64,000 nt of DNA from Terrilactibacillus tamarindi (GCF_009718825.1 NZ_WNHB01000008.1:62001-126000); one strand, 5' to 3'; counted from the first letter of the stretch, positions 1-9,285 are shown. Notes: a model not told the origin generated them from the sequence alone. A program made the numbers and translations.

Positions 1-2
1 AT

Positions 3-1691
3 GTTGGAAAAGCTAAAAATTTACGCAATCGCGTCCGATCTTATTTTTCCGGCACGCATGATGGCAAGACTCAACGCTTAGTAAGTGAAATTGTTGACTT
101 TGAATATATTGTTGTCTCATCTGAGATTGAATCCTTATTATTAGAGATTAATCTCATAAAGAAACATGATCCAAAATATAACATCATGTTAAAGGATGAC
201 AAGAGTTATCCTTATATAAAATTAACAAATGAAAGACATCCTAGACTCCTGATTTCGAGAAAAGTAAATCGTAAGAGCGGCAAATATTTTGGGCCATATC
301 CAAATGCAACCGCAGCTCAAGAGACGAAACGTCTTCTTGATCGATTGTATCCGTTAAGAAAATGTAAGACATTGCCCAATCGGGTTTGTCTCTACTATCA
401 CATTGGCCAGTGTCTAGCTCCATGTGTCAATGAAGTCACGAAGGACCAATATAAAGACATGACGAGTGAAATTGTCCGTTTTCTTAATGGCGGCCATCAG
501 GATATCAAACGAGAACTAAAAGAAAAGATGCTTGAGGCTTCTGAACAATTAAATTTTGAACGAGCAAAAGATCTTCGTGACCAGATCCAGCATATTGAAA
601 CAGTGATGGAAAAACAGAAAGTCATGTTTGACGACTTAGATGATCGTGATGTCTTTGGCTATACGTATGATAAAGGATGGATGTGCGTTCAAGTCTTCTT
701 CATGCGTCAAGGTAAACTTATTGAGAGAGATGTCTCTATTTTTCCTTTTTATCAGGAACCAGAGGAGGACTTTTTAACCTACTTGGGTCAGTTTTATCTT
801 AATCATCATCATCTTATGCCCAAAGAGATATTGATTCAACGTGATGTTAATGCAGAATTGGCTTCTGAGGTCTTACAAGTTCCAGTTCTCCAGCCACAGC
901 GAGGCCGAAAGAAGGAATTGGTAGAGCTTGCAAAGAAAAATGCAGGAATTGCTTTGAAAGAAAAATTCCTACTCATTGAACGCGATGAAGAACGAACCAT
1001 TAAGGCTGTCGAACAACTCGGTCAACGCCTAGGCATCCCGACGCCTCATCGAATTGAAACGTTTGATAACTCAAATATCCAAGGCGTTAATCCTGTCTCA
1101 GCCATGGTCGTTTTTGAAGATGGCAAACCAAAAAAGAAAGATTATCGAAAGTATCATGTTAAAACAGTTGCGGGCCCAGATGACTACGCCACCATGCGAG
1201 AGGTTATTAGAAGACGTTACTCACGACTTTTAAAGGAGAAAAGCAGTCTTCCAGATCTCATTGTTATTGATGGAGGGAAAGGCCAAATGTCCGCCGCGAT
1301 CGATGTATTAGAAAATGAACTTGGTTTATCCATTCCAGTTTGTGGTTTAGTAAAAGATAGTAAACACCGTACCTCCCAACTTATTATGGGAGAGGATGCT
1401 GACGTGATCCCTTTGGATCGAAGGAGCCAAGCTTTTTATTTACTGCAAAGAATTCAAGATGAAGTCCACCGCTTTGCTATTACATTTCACAGACAAACTC
1501 GAGATAAAGCATTGACCAAATCGGTTTTAGATGATATTCCAGGTGTTGGTCCAAAGCGAAAGCAAGCGTTGATCCGTCACTTTGGTTCAATTAAGAAAGT
1601 ACGCGAAGCGGATTTAGACGAGCTTAGAAAATCTGGTATTCCGGAAAACTTAGCCTCACAAATAAAAACTTATTTTGAAAATCTCAAATAA
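3..1691 (+). CDS. uvrC: UvrABC excinuclease subunit C, 5' end cut by window edge
   Basis: UvrC makes the 3' and 5' incisions of nucleotide excision repair after UvrB has bound the lesion. The reading frame is open from base 3, with no start codon visible; 562 residues are present, so roughly 30 N-terminal residues of the GIY-YIG nuclease domain are lost. The rest of that domain is present (for example [11 protein letters not shown] and YPYIKLT). A UVR motif that binds UvrB follows ([20 protein letters not shown]), then the RNase H-like C-terminal nuclease ([18 protein letters not shown]) and a helix-hairpin-helix pair at the C-terminus ([12 protein letters not shown]). It is followed by lysC, as in B. 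subtilis. Family assignment is secure. Confidence 0.97.
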   Translation, partial: VGKAKNLRNRVRSYFSGTHDGKTQRLVSEIVDFEYIVVSSEIESLLLEINLIKKHDPKYNIMLKDDKSYPYIKLTNERHPRLLISRKVNRKSGKYFGPYPNATAAQETKRLLDRLYPLRKCKTLPNRVCLYYHIGQCLAPCVNEVTKDQYKDMTSEIVRFLNGGHQDIKRELKEKMLEASEQLNFERAKDLRDQIQHIETVMEKQKVMFDDLDDRDVFGYTYDKGWMCVQVFFMRQGKLIERDVSIFPFYQEPEEDFLTYLGQFYLNHHHLMPKEILIQRDVNAELASEVLQVPVLQPQRGRKKELVELAKKNAGIALKEKFLLIERDEERTIKAVEQLGQRLGIPTPHRIETFDNSNIQGVNPVSAMVVFEDGKPKKKDYRKYHVKTVAGPDDYATMREVIRRRYSRLLKEKSSLPDLIVIDGGKGQMSAAIDVLENELGLSIPVCGLVKDSKHRTSQLIMGEDADVIPLDRRSQAFYLLQRIQDEVHRFAITFHRQTRDKALTKSVLDDIPGVGPKRKQALIRHFGSIKKVREADLDELRKSGIPENLASQIKTYFENLK

Positions 1692-1695
1692 ACGG

Positions 1696-1724
1696 TTGTT
1701 CTATTGTAAGGGTTTTGTTATACT
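1696..1724 (+). promoter_or_regulatory. Sigma-A promoter of the lysC leader
   Basis: TTGTTC (1696-1701), 17-nt spacer and TATACT (1719-1724), placed just after the uvrC stop and about 25 nt before the lysine riboswitch begins. The position and spacing fit a housekeeping promoter for the riboswitch-lysC transcript. Confidence 0.65.
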
Positions 1725-1749
1725 TCTATTTAATCTTAATGAAGACAAT

Positions 1750-1991
1750 GAGTGATAGAGGTGCATGTTTTAATACTAGATGATAAGAGGACGTTTGGGG
1801 TTCGATGACGATCATTGAAAGGAAAACATGCCGAAGTGTAATCTTACTCAAACAAGGTTACGCTGGACTCGCAGCTGAATAAGTGCGAGACTGTCACACT
1901 TTAAAAGTGTGGAGAACTATCTTTAGCATGTTGAGGAACTGGATCTATTATGTTCAAACGACGACAGCGAAGATATCGCTGTTTTTTTTTA
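1750..1991 (+). promoter_or_regulatory. Lysine riboswitch (L-box) with terminator
   Basis: The leader has conserved L-box blocks: GATAGAGGTGC near the 5' end, a central ATGCCGAAG, CTGGACTCGCAGCTG, and a 3' block GTGTGGAGAACTATC. The basal P1 helix pairs GATAG (1754-1758) with CTATC (1917-1921). An intrinsic terminator follows (1964-1990). In this family lysine binding favours termination, so aspartokinase synthesis should fall when lysine is plentiful. The gene downstream is lysC, which agrees. Expression mechanism is inferred from the family. Confidence 0.92.
1964..1991 (+). terminator. Riboswitch-controlled terminator
   Basis: Stem ACAGCGA (1964-1970) / TCGCTGT (1976-1982) followed by a run of T residues. 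It lies directly after the lysine aptamer and more than 200 nt before lysC, as expected for a transcriptional off-switch. Confidence 0.85.
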
Positions 1992-2224
1992 TTCTTAGGT
2001 TTTGATTGTTTTAGTCTAATGGAGCAAATGAGCCAAATGGATATTTGTCATAGCCATCTATTAAAATAAAAATTATTAGAATCTTAAGTTTGTGAACGTG
2101 ATGATCAAAAATAGGTTTGGAATTTACTATAAATTATTGTAAATCATCTTAACCGTCATTATGATCCTTTTCTCAAGGTGCCTGACGTTTTTCACACGGA
2201 TGATGCCGAAGGGGAGAGCACAAC

Positions 2225-3454
2225 ATGTCAATTTCAGTCATGAAGTTTGGTGGAACATCCGTTGGATCGGTGGAGAGACTAAAGCGAGTAGCGGATCGAA
2301 TCATTAATAAAAAGAATGCTGGAGAGCAAGTTATCGTGGTTGTTTCAGCCATGGGTAAAACAACAGATCACTTGGTTTCAATGGCGAGTGAAATTACAAG
2401 CCAACCGTCAAAACGTGAAATGGATATGCTTTTATCAACTGGCGAACAAGTAACCATCTCACTGCTTTCAATGGTATTGCAAGAACGTGGTCACAACTCG
2501 ATTTCTTTAACGGGTTGGCAAGCAGGTATTCAAACAGAAGCCATCCACGGCAGTGCACGAATTGAAAATATCCAAACACCCGTGATACTTCACTATTTGA
2601 ATCAAGGTCATATCGTCATTGTAGCGGGATTCCAAGGGGTGGCAAATGGCAATATCACGACGCTTGGCAGAGGAGGATCTGATACATCAGCCGTTGCGTT
2701 GGCGTCAGCCTTTGATGCTTCTGTCTGTGAAATTTATACAGATGTAACAGGTGTATTTACTGTAGATCCTCGCTTTGTGGATAAGGCCCGGAAATTAAAA
2801 GAAATAAACTATGATGAAATGCTTGAACTTGCCTATTTAGGTGCGGGCGTTTTGCATCCAAGAGCGGTTGAATGTGCCAAAAACAACCACATTACATTAG
2901 TGGTTCGATCCTCATTTGAAAACGAAGAAGGTACAGTCATTAAGGAGGAAATATCATTGGAAAAAGAAAGAGCGGTAAGAGGACTCGCCTTTGAAAAAGA
3001 TGTGACTCGGGTAACTTTACTTGGTTTACCTAATAACCTTGTTTCCTTATCTCACGTTTTTGACTTACTAGCAGCCCATCATATCAATATTGATGTGATA
3101 GTACAAAATGTATTAGATGAAGAAAGTGTTAGTCTGTCCTTTACTATTATTAATACATCGATTGAGGAAACGTTAAATGTACTAGAAAACAACAAAGAGA
3201 GTTTAGAATATCAGGATTTAAAGATAGAATCACAACTTGCGAAAGTTTCGATCGTCGGTTCGGGTATGGTTTCTAATCCTGGTGTGGCTGCATCGATGTT
3301 CCACCAACTTGCGGAGAATTCAATTAAAGTGAAAATGGTCAGTACATCTGAAATTAAAGTGTCAACCATCATTGATGAGAAAGATTTATTGAAAGCCCTT
3401 GATGTCTTGCATGCAGGTTTCAAATTATCAGATGAAGTAACGAAAGTCTATTAA
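2225..3454 (+). CDS. lysC: Aspartokinase (lysine-type), alpha subunit
   Basis: It phosphorylates aspartate in the first step of the aspartate family pathway (lysine, threonine, methionine, diaminopimelate). The 409-residue product starts with the kinase signature MKFGGTSVGS, has GRGGSDTSAVALA around residues 150-165, and ends in two ACT regulatory domains (about 260-400), the usual architecture for Bacillus aspartokinase II. The ATG at 2225 follows a GGGGAG ribosome binding site. The lysine riboswitch upstream shows that expression is lysine-controlled, so the enzyme is probably the lysine-sensitive isozyme. A strong internal start (see the next entry) suggests that the beta subunit is made from the same gene. 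Confidence 0.96.
   Translation: MSISVMKFGGTSVGSVERLKRVADRIINKKNAGEQVIVVVSAMGKTTDHLVSMASEITSQPSKREMDMLLSTGEQVTISLLSMVLQERGHNSISLTGWQAGIQTEAIHGSARIENIQTPVILHYLNQGHIVIVAGFQGVANGNITTLGRGGSDTSAVALASAFDASVCEIYTDVTGVFTVDPRFVDKARKLKEINYDEMLELAYLGAGVLHPRAVECAKNNHITLVVRSSFENEEGTVIKEEISLEKERAVRGLAFEKDVTRVTLLGLPNNLVSLSHVFDLLAAHHINIDVIVQNVLDEESVSLSFTIINTSIEETLNVLENNKESLEYQDLKIESQLAKVSIVGSGMVSNPGVAASMFHQLAENSIKVKMVSTSEIKVSTIIDEKDLLKALDVLHAGFKLSDEVTKVY
2957..3454 (+). CDS. Probable in-frame internal start: aspartokinase beta subunit
   Basis: Inside lysC, an in-frame TTG at 2957 (codon 245) is preceded by a very good ribosome binding site, AAGGAGG at 2942-2948, with 8 nt spacing. Translation from it would give 165 residues consisting of the two ACT domains. 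In B. subtilis aspartokinase II, an internal start at nearly the same codon makes the beta subunit of an alpha2-beta2 enzyme. The coincidence of position and the strength of the site support a real second product, though sequence alone does not prove it is translated. Confidence 0.65.
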   Translation: MEKERAVRGLAFEKDVTRVTLLGLPNNLVSLSHVFDLLAAHHINIDVIVQNVLDEESVSLSFTIINTSIEETLNVLENNKESLEYQDLKIESQLAKVSIVGSGMVSNPGVAASMFHQLAENSIKVKMVSTSEIKVSTIIDEKDLLKALDVLHAGFKLSDEVTKVY

Positions 3455-3493
3455 CCAAAAATAAGGCTCGTTTAAAACCAAATTTAAATAATC

Positions 3494-3538
3494 TAAAAAA
3501 AGCGAGATAACGTATTAAAAGTTATTTCGCTTTTTTTG
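3494..3538 (+). terminator. Terminator after lysC
   Basis: Stem AAAGCGAGATAAC / GTTATTTCGCTTT around a short loop, with A-run on the left and seven T on the right. It can work in both directions, but the minus-strand yslB ends 76 nt away and needs no other role from it. Confidence 0.8.
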
Positions 3539-3613
3539 AGGGTCTAATGAAACAGAGGCAAATTGAATCTATGATTCGTCACGTAGGCGAAGTAGATTAT
3601 GTATTGGATACTA

Positions 3614-4081
3614 TTAATCGTCCGTTGATTCGATGCGATCCTTATTATCCCATCTAACGAGAAAGATCACTTTTTTATCTTTTCCATTTTTGACTTCTGT
3701 GTACGTTTCTGTTATAAACCCTTGCTGTGTTTGAATTTGTTCTGCTAAAAATCCTGATTCTAATGTGAATGGGATTTCTGGGTTATCTTTAATTCTTGAT
3801 TGAATTAGATCGGAATGTAAGTGGAAAGTCATCTTGCTCTTGGCCTTTTCGATCAGTTCAAGACGTCCCCAGCCAGCCTGATCAAAAAAATGAATTAAAT
3901 CATCAATGGTGCTTAATGGATATTTACGGGCTAAATTTCGACCAGACCAATAAAGGATCATGCTCATTTCTTCTCCTAAAATTTCAGGCAGTAAGGCACT
4001 TCGAAGTAATTCATATCCAAAGGCAGGGATCTGGGTATTACTGTAATGCTCGGGTTTTGGCTGATTGTATTTTTTTTTCAT
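3614..4081 (-). CDS. yslB: YslB-like protein (DUF2507)
   Basis: A 155-residue cytoplasmic protein with no signal or membrane segment. Length, sequence style (FGYELLRSALLPEILGEE, ILYWSGRNLARKYP) and position next to lysC match YslB of Bacillales, the DUF2507 family. Its function is not established; the fold resembles ligand-binding V4R-type proteins. It faces lysC convergently. In B. subtilis sdhCAB would follow before gerE; here the next gene is gerE directly. Identification rests on family pattern and synteny. Confidence 0.8.
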   Translation of the reverse strand: MKKKYNQPKPEHYSNTQIPAFGYELLRSALLPEILGEEMSMILYWSGRNLARKYPLSTIDDLIHFFDQAGWGRLELIEKAKSKMTFHLHSDLIQSRIKDNPEIPFTLESGFLAEQIQTQQGFITETYTEVKNGKDKKVIFLVRWDNKDRIESTDD

Positions 4082-4236
4082 TTTAATATCTCCTCCACCT
4101 TAATTATACTTAAAAGGTCACAATGGATAAGCTCATCTTTATATAATAATATCATGTTATTAGACTATCTTTTATGTAAATTTTTTTAACTAGACAAGAG
4201 GCTTGCCCATTTTTAACAATGTACAGGATTTTCCTC

Positions 4237-4264
4237 ACCAGAAAAGCGTTTAAATCATATGATA
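4237..4264 (+). promoter_or_regulatory. Sigma-K-type promoter for gerE
   Basis: ACC at 4237-4239 and CATATGATA at 4256-4264 are separated by 16 nt. They match the sigma-K pattern (AC at -35, CATAnnnTA at -10). In B. subtilis gerE is a sigma-K gene expressed late in the mother cell. The site lies 58 nt upstream of the proposed gerE start. Confidence 0.6.
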
Positions 4265-4321
4265 TCTTGACTAAATACCTTCCACAATAGTTCTTTTTTG
4301 ACGAGCAGGGAGGGGAACTTA

Positions 4322-4546
4322 TTGAAAGATGATATCCAACGTCCGAAGCCTTTGTTAACCAAAAGGGAGAGAGAAGTTTTCGAGTTATTAGTTCAAGATA
4401 AAACGACCAGGGATATTGCTCAAGAATTATTCATTAGTGAAAAAACCGTTCGAAATCATATCTCTAACACCATGCAAAAATTGGGAGTAAAGGGACGCTC
4501 TCAAGCAGTAGTTGAATTACTTAGGCTCGGAGAATTAGAACTTTAA
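4322..4546 (+). CDS. gerE: Spore-coat transcription regulator GerE
   Basis: GerE is a small LuxR-type DNA-binding protein that acts in the mother cell at the end of sporulation, activating and repressing spore coat genes. The product is essentially one LuxR helix-turn-helix domain: LLTKREREVFELLVQDKTT, then ISEKTVRNHIS and VKGRSQAVVELL. I chose the TTG at 4322, which has AGGGAGGGG 5-9 nt upstream and gives 74 residues, the same length as B. subtilis GerE; a longer reading from TTG 4298 would lack a good ribosome site and run through this one. A sigma-K-like promoter precedes it and a terminator follows, so it is monocistronic. Confidence 0.95.
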   Translation: MKDDIQRPKPLLTKREREVFELLVQDKTTRDIAQELFISEKTVRNHISNTMQKLGVKGRSQAVVELLRLGELEL

Positions 4547-4550
4547 TATG

Positions 4551-4584
4551 GATCGGCTTCTTTTTTAGAAGCCGATATTTTTTC
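4551..4584 (+). terminator. Terminator after gerE
   Basis: Perfect stem ATCGGCTTC (4552-4560) / GAAGCCGAT (4568-4576) with a following T-rich run. The rest of the stretch to racE (4585-4843) holds no recognisable gene or RNA. Confidence 0.9.
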
Positions 4585-4843
4585 TTTTTTTTCTGATAGA
4601 AAAAAATAGGTTGATCGATACCTGCCTGACAAAGTTGCCTAATTATGCAGGAACATCAACCAACAAATTTTTTACATCATACGTTAATTTAAGAGGGGTG
4701 TTAAGCTGTTTGTCTACTTGATCAATGTGATAAAATGTTTAAGACGTTGTTCAATTTTAATATAAAAAAGACCGTATTTTAACGAGATTTGATTGAACAT
4801 CAAGATTGAACATCAAGAATAAAAGATAAATGAGGCGATGATT

Positions 4844-5662
4844 GTGAATCAGCCAATAGGTGTTATTGATTCAGGTGTAGGTGGATTAACGGTAGCAAAG
4901 GAGATTATGAGACAATTACCGAATGAGGAAATTGTTTACTTTGGAGATAATTTACGGTGTCCCTATGGACCTAGACCATTTACAGAAGTTCAAACATATA
5001 CTTGGCAAATGGTTCGGTACTTATTAAGACATCATGATATTAAAATGTTAGTGATCGCATGTAATACAGCTACAGCGGCTGTTTATGAACAAATAAAAGA
5101 GGCACTTTCTATTCCGGTGATTGGTGTCATCCACCCTGGTGCTCGATCAGCCTTAAAGGAGAGCCACACAAGACATATTGGTGTCATTGGAACGGTAGGT
5201 ACGATCAACAGCAAAGCGTATGTTCATGCCCTGCATGATATTTATAAAAATGTTGTCGTGACAGACCTTGCATGTCCAGAATTTGTCCCTCTTGTTGAGT
5301 CGGGAGATTTAAATAGTCGTCATACAAGAGATGTTATCAGAGAACGCTTAAACTTAATTAAGCATGATCCGAAGATGGATACACTCATCTTAGGGTGCAC
5401 GCATTATCCATTATTAAGAGAAGTTATAAAAGATGTTGTTGGAGATAAGATCCAACTGATTGATTCTGGAGAAGAGACAGCAAGAGAAGTCAGTACCATT
5501 CTCTATCACAAAAATATCAAGCGTAAGTTAGAAACGAAGCCGCATCATATCTTTTATACAACGGGTTCTCCAAGTATTATGGGGATGATCGTTCAAAACT
5601 GGCTTGCCCTCTTTCCCGAAGTTAATACGGTGTCTCTTGAAGAAATAGAGATGATTGGATAG
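4844..5662 (+). CDS. racE: Glutamate racemase
   Basis: It converts L-glutamate to D-glutamate for peptidoglycan. The two catalytic cysteines are in ACNTATA and LGCTHYPL; the N-terminus has the family pattern IGVIDSGVGGLTVA. I prefer the GTG at 4844, 8 nt after GAGG, over the ATG at 4838, which is only 2 nt from it. The GTG start gives MNQPIGV and 272 residues, matching the B. subtilis RacE start and length. It precedes gerM, as in B. subtilis. D-glutamate is needed for both vegetative wall and spore cortex. Confidence 0.95.
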   Translation: MNQPIGVIDSGVGGLTVAKEIMRQLPNEEIVYFGDNLRCPYGPRPFTEVQTYTWQMVRYLLRHHDIKMLVIACNTATAAVYEQIKEALSIPVIGVIHPGARSALKESHTRHIGVIGTVGTINSKAYVHALHDIYKNVVVTDLACPEFVPLVESGDLNSRHTRDVIRERLNLIKHDPKMDTLILGCTHYPLLREVIKDVVGDKIQLIDSGEETAREVSTILYHKNIKRKLETKPHHIFYTTGSPSIMGMIVQNWLALFPEVNTVSLEEIEMIG

Positions 5663-5732
5663 AGTAATAAGGTCTATTTTTGTAGACAGCTCGTATATAT
5701 GGTAGTACAAACCTATTTTAGGAGGGTACGCC

Positions 5733-6746
5733 ATGCGAAAGAGGATCATTCTACTTTCAATCGTCTTATCATTATCAATTCTGCTTTCTGGATGCGGGTT
5801 AAACTTGAAAGCGGAAGGGGATATTAATCCAAAACCTGATAAAATTGACTATGTTAAAAATAATGATAATAAAGCAGGAACGGTTCCTCGTGAATTGTAT
5901 TTATTAGATGCATCTGGTCATTTGTCTCCGCAGGTTGTCAACTTGCCGAAGTCAACATCATCGGCTAAAGATACACTTAATTATCTTGTAAAAGACGGAC
6001 CAGTTAGTAATATTTTACCTAATGGCTTTATGGCTGTTTTGCCAGCGGATACAATGGTTAATAACACGTCTTTGAAAAAAGATGGGACCTTTGTGGTTGA
6101 CTTTTCAAAGGATCTTTTATCATATAGGCCAAGTGATGAAGCCGTTATTTTTCAATCGATCACGTGGACCTTAACGCAGTTTAAAGAGATCAAACGCGTT
6201 CAATTTAAAGTGGATGGAAAAATACAAGATCAATTAAAGTTTAGCGGTAAACGTATGGGCCGTGGTTTAATTCGAAAAGACGGGATCAATTCAGAACTTG
6301 GCCAAGCTATCGACATGACTAGAAGCCAAAGTGTGACGGTCTATTACCTTGCTCATCATCACGGCCAACACTATTATGTTCCGGTTACAACGCGCGTTCC
6401 ATTGTCAAAAGACGGAGCCGCAGCGGCCGCCGTTAACGCTTTGATTGAAGGGCCGCCAGATGATCATTTAACATCAACACTCGGCGTTGATGTCGCATTA
6501 ACAAAAGCACCCGTGATAAAAAATGGCGTGGCAATTTTGCATTTTAACAAAGCCCTTTTCTCAAGTAATAAGAAAAAATCAGTGAGTAGGGAAGCGATTA
6601 ATTGTTTAGCTTTAACCTTAACGGGTCAACCGAATATTAAAAAAGTCAAGATTAATGTTGAAGGGTCTAAGAGCGTCATGCTAGATTCCGGTGAACCTTT
6701 AACAGTGCCTGTTAGTCGTCCGGTTGTAAATAAGACGGGGGTGTAA
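5733..6746 (+). CDS. gerM: Spore germination lipoprotein GerM
   Basis: GerM is a mother-cell lipoprotein of the intermembrane space, needed for sporulation and germination. It helps build the channel-like SpoIIIA-SpoIIQ ring. The 337-residue product begins with a lipoprotein signal peptide (LSILLSGCGLN, lipid-modified Cys at about residue 21). Two GerMN domains follow, at about 75-185 and 220-325, with repeated patterns such as VDFSKDLLSY and LHFNKALFS. Ribosome site AGGAGGG precedes the ATG. It sits 70 nt after racE and upstream of rph. Confidence 0.93.
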   Translation: MRKRIILLSIVLSLSILLSGCGLNLKAEGDINPKPDKIDYVKNNDNKAGTVPRELYLLDASGHLSPQVVNLPKSTSSAKDTLNYLVKDGPVSNILPNGFMAVLPADTMVNNTSLKKDGTFVVDFSKDLLSYRPSDEAVIFQSITWTLTQFKEIKRVQFKVDGKIQDQLKFSGKRMGRGLIRKDGINSELGQAIDMTRSQSVTVYYLAHHHGQHYYVPVTTRVPLSKDGAAAAAVNALIEGPPDDHLTSTLGVDVALTKAPVIKNGVAILHFNKALFSSNKKKSVSREAINCLALTLTGQPNIKKVKINVEGSKSVMLDSGEPLTVPVSRPVVNKTGV

Positions 6747-6975
6747 GACTGTCATCATTTTTACTAAGGGAAAAGGATACCGTCAGAAACAGAAGATACA
6801 TCGGGAATACTCATTTTTGGTTGACCAAAGCGAAATTCTTTCTCTAACACACCATTTAATTAGATATTAATGATCACTGTAACTTTTAATCGTTGACTGT
6901 AAAATGTTATAGTTAAGGAGGCGACGGCTTGTTGCCTCTATTTTTAATGAAATCATACCTACTTGGAGGATTATC

Positions 6976-7707
6976 ATGAGACAAGACGGAAGAGAAAATA
7001 ACGAATTAAGACCCATACATATTGAACCGAATTATACCATACATCCAGAAGGATCAGTCCTAATAACAGTAGGGAATACAAAAGTCATCTGTGCGGCAAC
7101 AATCGAAGATCGTGTTCCTCCTTTCTTGAGGGGTCAAGGAAAAGGATGGATCACAGCGGAATACGCAATGTTACCACGAGCAACAGCGCAAAGAACGATT
7201 CGAGAATCTAGTAAAGGAAAAGTCACCGGTCGAACCATGGAAATTCAACGCTTGATTGGACGTGCCCTTCGTTCAGTCGTTGAACTAGAAAAAATGGGTG
7301 AAAAAACACTTTGGATAGATTGTGATGTTATTCAAGCTGATGGAGGGACACGAACAGCTTCCATAACAGGAGCGTTTGTTGCTATGGTGCTTGCTTTTAA
7401 AAAGGCTGTAAACAAAAAACAAATTAAAGCGATGCCGGTGAAAACATACCTTGCAGCAACCTCTGTTGGTATTCATCCAACCGCTGGACCCATCCTAGAT
7501 TTATGTTACCAAGAAGATTCAAGTGCAGACGTGGATATGAACATTGTGATGACAGGACAAGGCGAATTTGTTGAGATTCAAGGGACTGGAGAAGAAGCGA
7601 CGTTCTCTGAAGAACATTTGGCAACATTAATAGGTTTAGCAAAAAAAGGGATTAGGGAATTGATTAGTGTACAAAAGACCATTATAGGTGACGAAAGTTT
7701 TGAGTAA
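6976..7707 (+). CDS. rph: Ribonuclease PH
   Basis: A phosphate-dependent 3'-5' exoribonuclease that trims tRNA 3' ends. The 243-residue product has the typical start [12 protein letters not shown], the phosphate-binding region [16 protein letters not shown] and [20 protein letters not shown]. Ribosome site TTGGAGG precedes the ATG. It leads an operon-like run with the XTP/dITP pyrophosphatase and ysnB, as in B. subtilis. Confidence 0.97.
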   Translation: MRQDGRENNELRPIHIEPNYTIHPEGSVLITVGNTKVICAATIEDRVPPFLRGQGKGWITAEYAMLPRATAQRTIRESSKGKVTGRTMEIQRLIGRALRSVVELEKMGEKTLWIDCDVIQADGGTRTASITGAFVAMVLAFKKAVNKKQIKAMPVKTYLAATSVGIHPTAGPILDLCYQEDSSADVDMNIVMTGQGEFVEIQGTGEEATFSEEHLATLIGLAKKGIRELISVQKTIIGDESFE

Positions 7708-7813
7708 CACTTGAGATTACTTTTCATTGCTTGGATTAAGGGATGTTTATTAACTCAGGTTGACTCACGAACGGAACCATGTGTTTTGCAGCTTAAAATT
7801 TTGGAGGGGTTTC

Positions 7814-8416
7814 ATGCAACAAATCATGATTGCTTCAAATAATCAGGGAAAAGTAAAAGAATTTAAGGCTCTATTGTCTTCATTTGATGTTCAAGTTCTC
7901 TCATTAGCTGATCTAGATGAACCGATTGATGTTGAAGAAACAGGCGAGACATTTGAAGAAAATGCAGCCCTAAAAGCAGAAGAAATCTGTGCTAGGACGA
8001 ATATGGTCACGATAGCAGACGATTCAGGACTCGTGGTTGATGCATTGGACGGCAGACCTGGTGTTTACTCTGCACGATATGCGGGATTGGATAAAAACGA
8101 TCAACGCAATACGGCGAAGGTCCTTACAGAACTTAAAGAGGTTCCAGAAGACGAACGGACCGCTCGATTTGTTTGTGCTCTTGCATTAGCCATTCCAGGG
8201 AAACAAACTGAATTTTTCAGGGGGACTTGTGAAGGCAAAATTACGAAAGCACCGGTTGGCGAAGGTGGATTTGGTTATGATCCAATCTTTTATTTTCCAC
8301 CAAAAGGGAAAACTCTTGCAGAACTATCACAACCCGAGAAAAATAAAATAAGTCACCGAGGCCACGCTTTAGAACAATTAAAAGCCTACTGGAAAGAATG
8401 GGGAGGGGGTTTCTAA
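7814..8416 (+). CDS. rdgB: XTP/dITP diphosphatase (Ham1/RdgB family)
   Basis: It hydrolyses non-canonical purine nucleotides (dITP, XTP) to keep them out of DNA and RNA. Motifs: IASNNQGKVKEF at the N-terminus, TIADDSGL, and GEGGFGYDPIF with SHRGHA at the C-terminus. The start at ATG 7814 has GGAGGGG 6-12 nt upstream and gives 200 residues, the family length; an upstream in-frame start at 7760 would add an unrelated leader. It is the ysnA equivalent, directly followed by ysnB. Confidence 0.95.
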   Translation: MQQIMIASNNQGKVKEFKALLSSFDVQVLSLADLDEPIDVEETGETFEENAALKAEEICARTNMVTIADDSGLVVDALDGRPGVYSARYAGLDKNDQRNTAKVLTELKEVPEDERTARFVCALALAIPGKQTEFFRGTCEGKITKAPVGEGGFGYDPIFYFPPKGKTLAELSQPEKNKISHRGHALEQLKAYWKEWGGGF

Positions 8417-8932
8417 ATGAAACTCATCGTCACTAGTGATAGCCATGGATTAACCAATGAATTACTGGAGCTTGTCAAACGTCATGAAGATGCTGATGCT
8501 TTTATTCATTGTGGCGATTCAGAACTTTCTCCTGAGAGCAGCCAAATGGCGCCATACATCGCGGTCAAAGGGAACTGTGATTTTAACGGAGACTTTCCAG
8601 AGTTTGTTGTAAAACCATTGGAAGGTTTAAACATATTTGTAACTCATGGTCATCTTGTGGGCGTCAAACAATCACCCATGAATTTAATCTATAAAGCTCT
8701 GGAACAAGAAGCCCAAATAGCATGTTTTGGACACACACATGTTGCAGTAGCTTTTAAAGAGGGTAACTGCGTTTTTATAAATCCAGGAAGTCTCCGTCTT
8801 CCTAGAAATAGTATCCACCGGACCTATGTCGTTTGTGATGTCAGCCCGGACCATAAAGAAATCAACGTGCAATATATGGACATCCATGGTCAGCCGGTTG
8901 ATGAATTTTCAAAAAGTTTTTCGCTGGAGTAA
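8417..8932 (+). CDS. ysnB: YfcE/YsnB-family metallophosphoesterase
   Basis: A small calcineurin-like phosphodiesterase of 171 residues. Metal-ligand motifs are visible in order: TSDSHG (8-13), IHCGDSE, VKGNCD, THGH and FGHTHVA. The physiological substrate in Bacillus is not settled. The ATG begins immediately after the stop codon of the preceding pyrophosphatase, so the two are translationally linked; the ribosome site lies in the end of that gene (GGGAGGGGG). A terminator follows. Confidence 0.93.
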   Translation: MKLIVTSDSHGLTNELLELVKRHEDADAFIHCGDSELSPESSQMAPYIAVKGNCDFNGDFPEFVVKPLEGLNIFVTHGHLVGVKQSPMNLIYKALEQEAQIACFGHTHVAVAFKEGNCVFINPGSLRLPRNSIHRTYVVCDVSPDHKEINVQYMDIHGQPVDEFSKSFSLE

Positions 8933-8952
8933 AGTGAGGTTAGTAAACCTAA

Positions 8953-8986
8953 AAAAAGCTGGGCCGTGGTGCTCAGCTTTTTATTA
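8953..8986 (+). terminator. Terminator of the rph operon
   Basis: Stem AAAGCTGGGC / GCTCAGCTTT (one wobble pair) followed by TTATT, 20 nt after the ysnB stop codon. Confidence 0.8.
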
Positions 8987-9094
8987 ATAGGACGAATGTA
9001 GTGGCATTCTATGATGAAAATATGTTATATTTAATGTGATGAGAACCATACATAGGTAAAACTAGTATTATTTAATAAAATAACTAAAAAAATA

Positions 9095-9123
9095 TTGACA
9101 TATTGTTAATAATCATTTATATT
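9095..9123 (+). promoter_or_regulatory. Sigma-A promoter of the tRNA-Gly/tRNA-Arg unit
   Basis: Consensus TTGACA (9095-9100), 17-nt spacer and TATATT (9118-9123), 30 nt upstream of tRNA-Gly. No promoter is evident between the two tRNAs, so the split tRNA-Arg is probably co-transcribed with tRNA-Gly. Confidence 0.8.
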
Positions 9124-9153
9124 TATATATGTCGTTAAGAAACGTCACGATAT

Positions 9154-9227
9154 GCGGGTGTAGTTTAGTGGTAAAACAAGAGCCTTCCAAGCTCTGGTCG
9201 TGAGTTCGATTCTCATCACCCGCTCCA
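9154..9227 (+). tRNA. tRNA-Gly (anticodon UCC)
   Basis: Acceptor GCGGGTG (9154-9160) pairs with CACCCGC (9217-9223). The D-arm, the anticodon stem around CTTCCAA (anticodon TCC) and the T-arm GTGAGTTCGATTCTCAT are all complete, and CCA is encoded. It reads GGA/GGG codons. A strong promoter lies upstream and the intron-bearing tRNA-Arg starts 23 nt downstream. Confidence 0.96.
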
Positions 9228-9285
9228 TCATCATTTTATATATTTAATATGTCCCAGTAGCTCAGCTGGATAGAGCAACGGCCTT

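Noticed and set aside
3796-4086. Plus-strand frame opposite yslB
   Set aside because: Antisense shadow; the minus-strand product has the family features and ribosome site.
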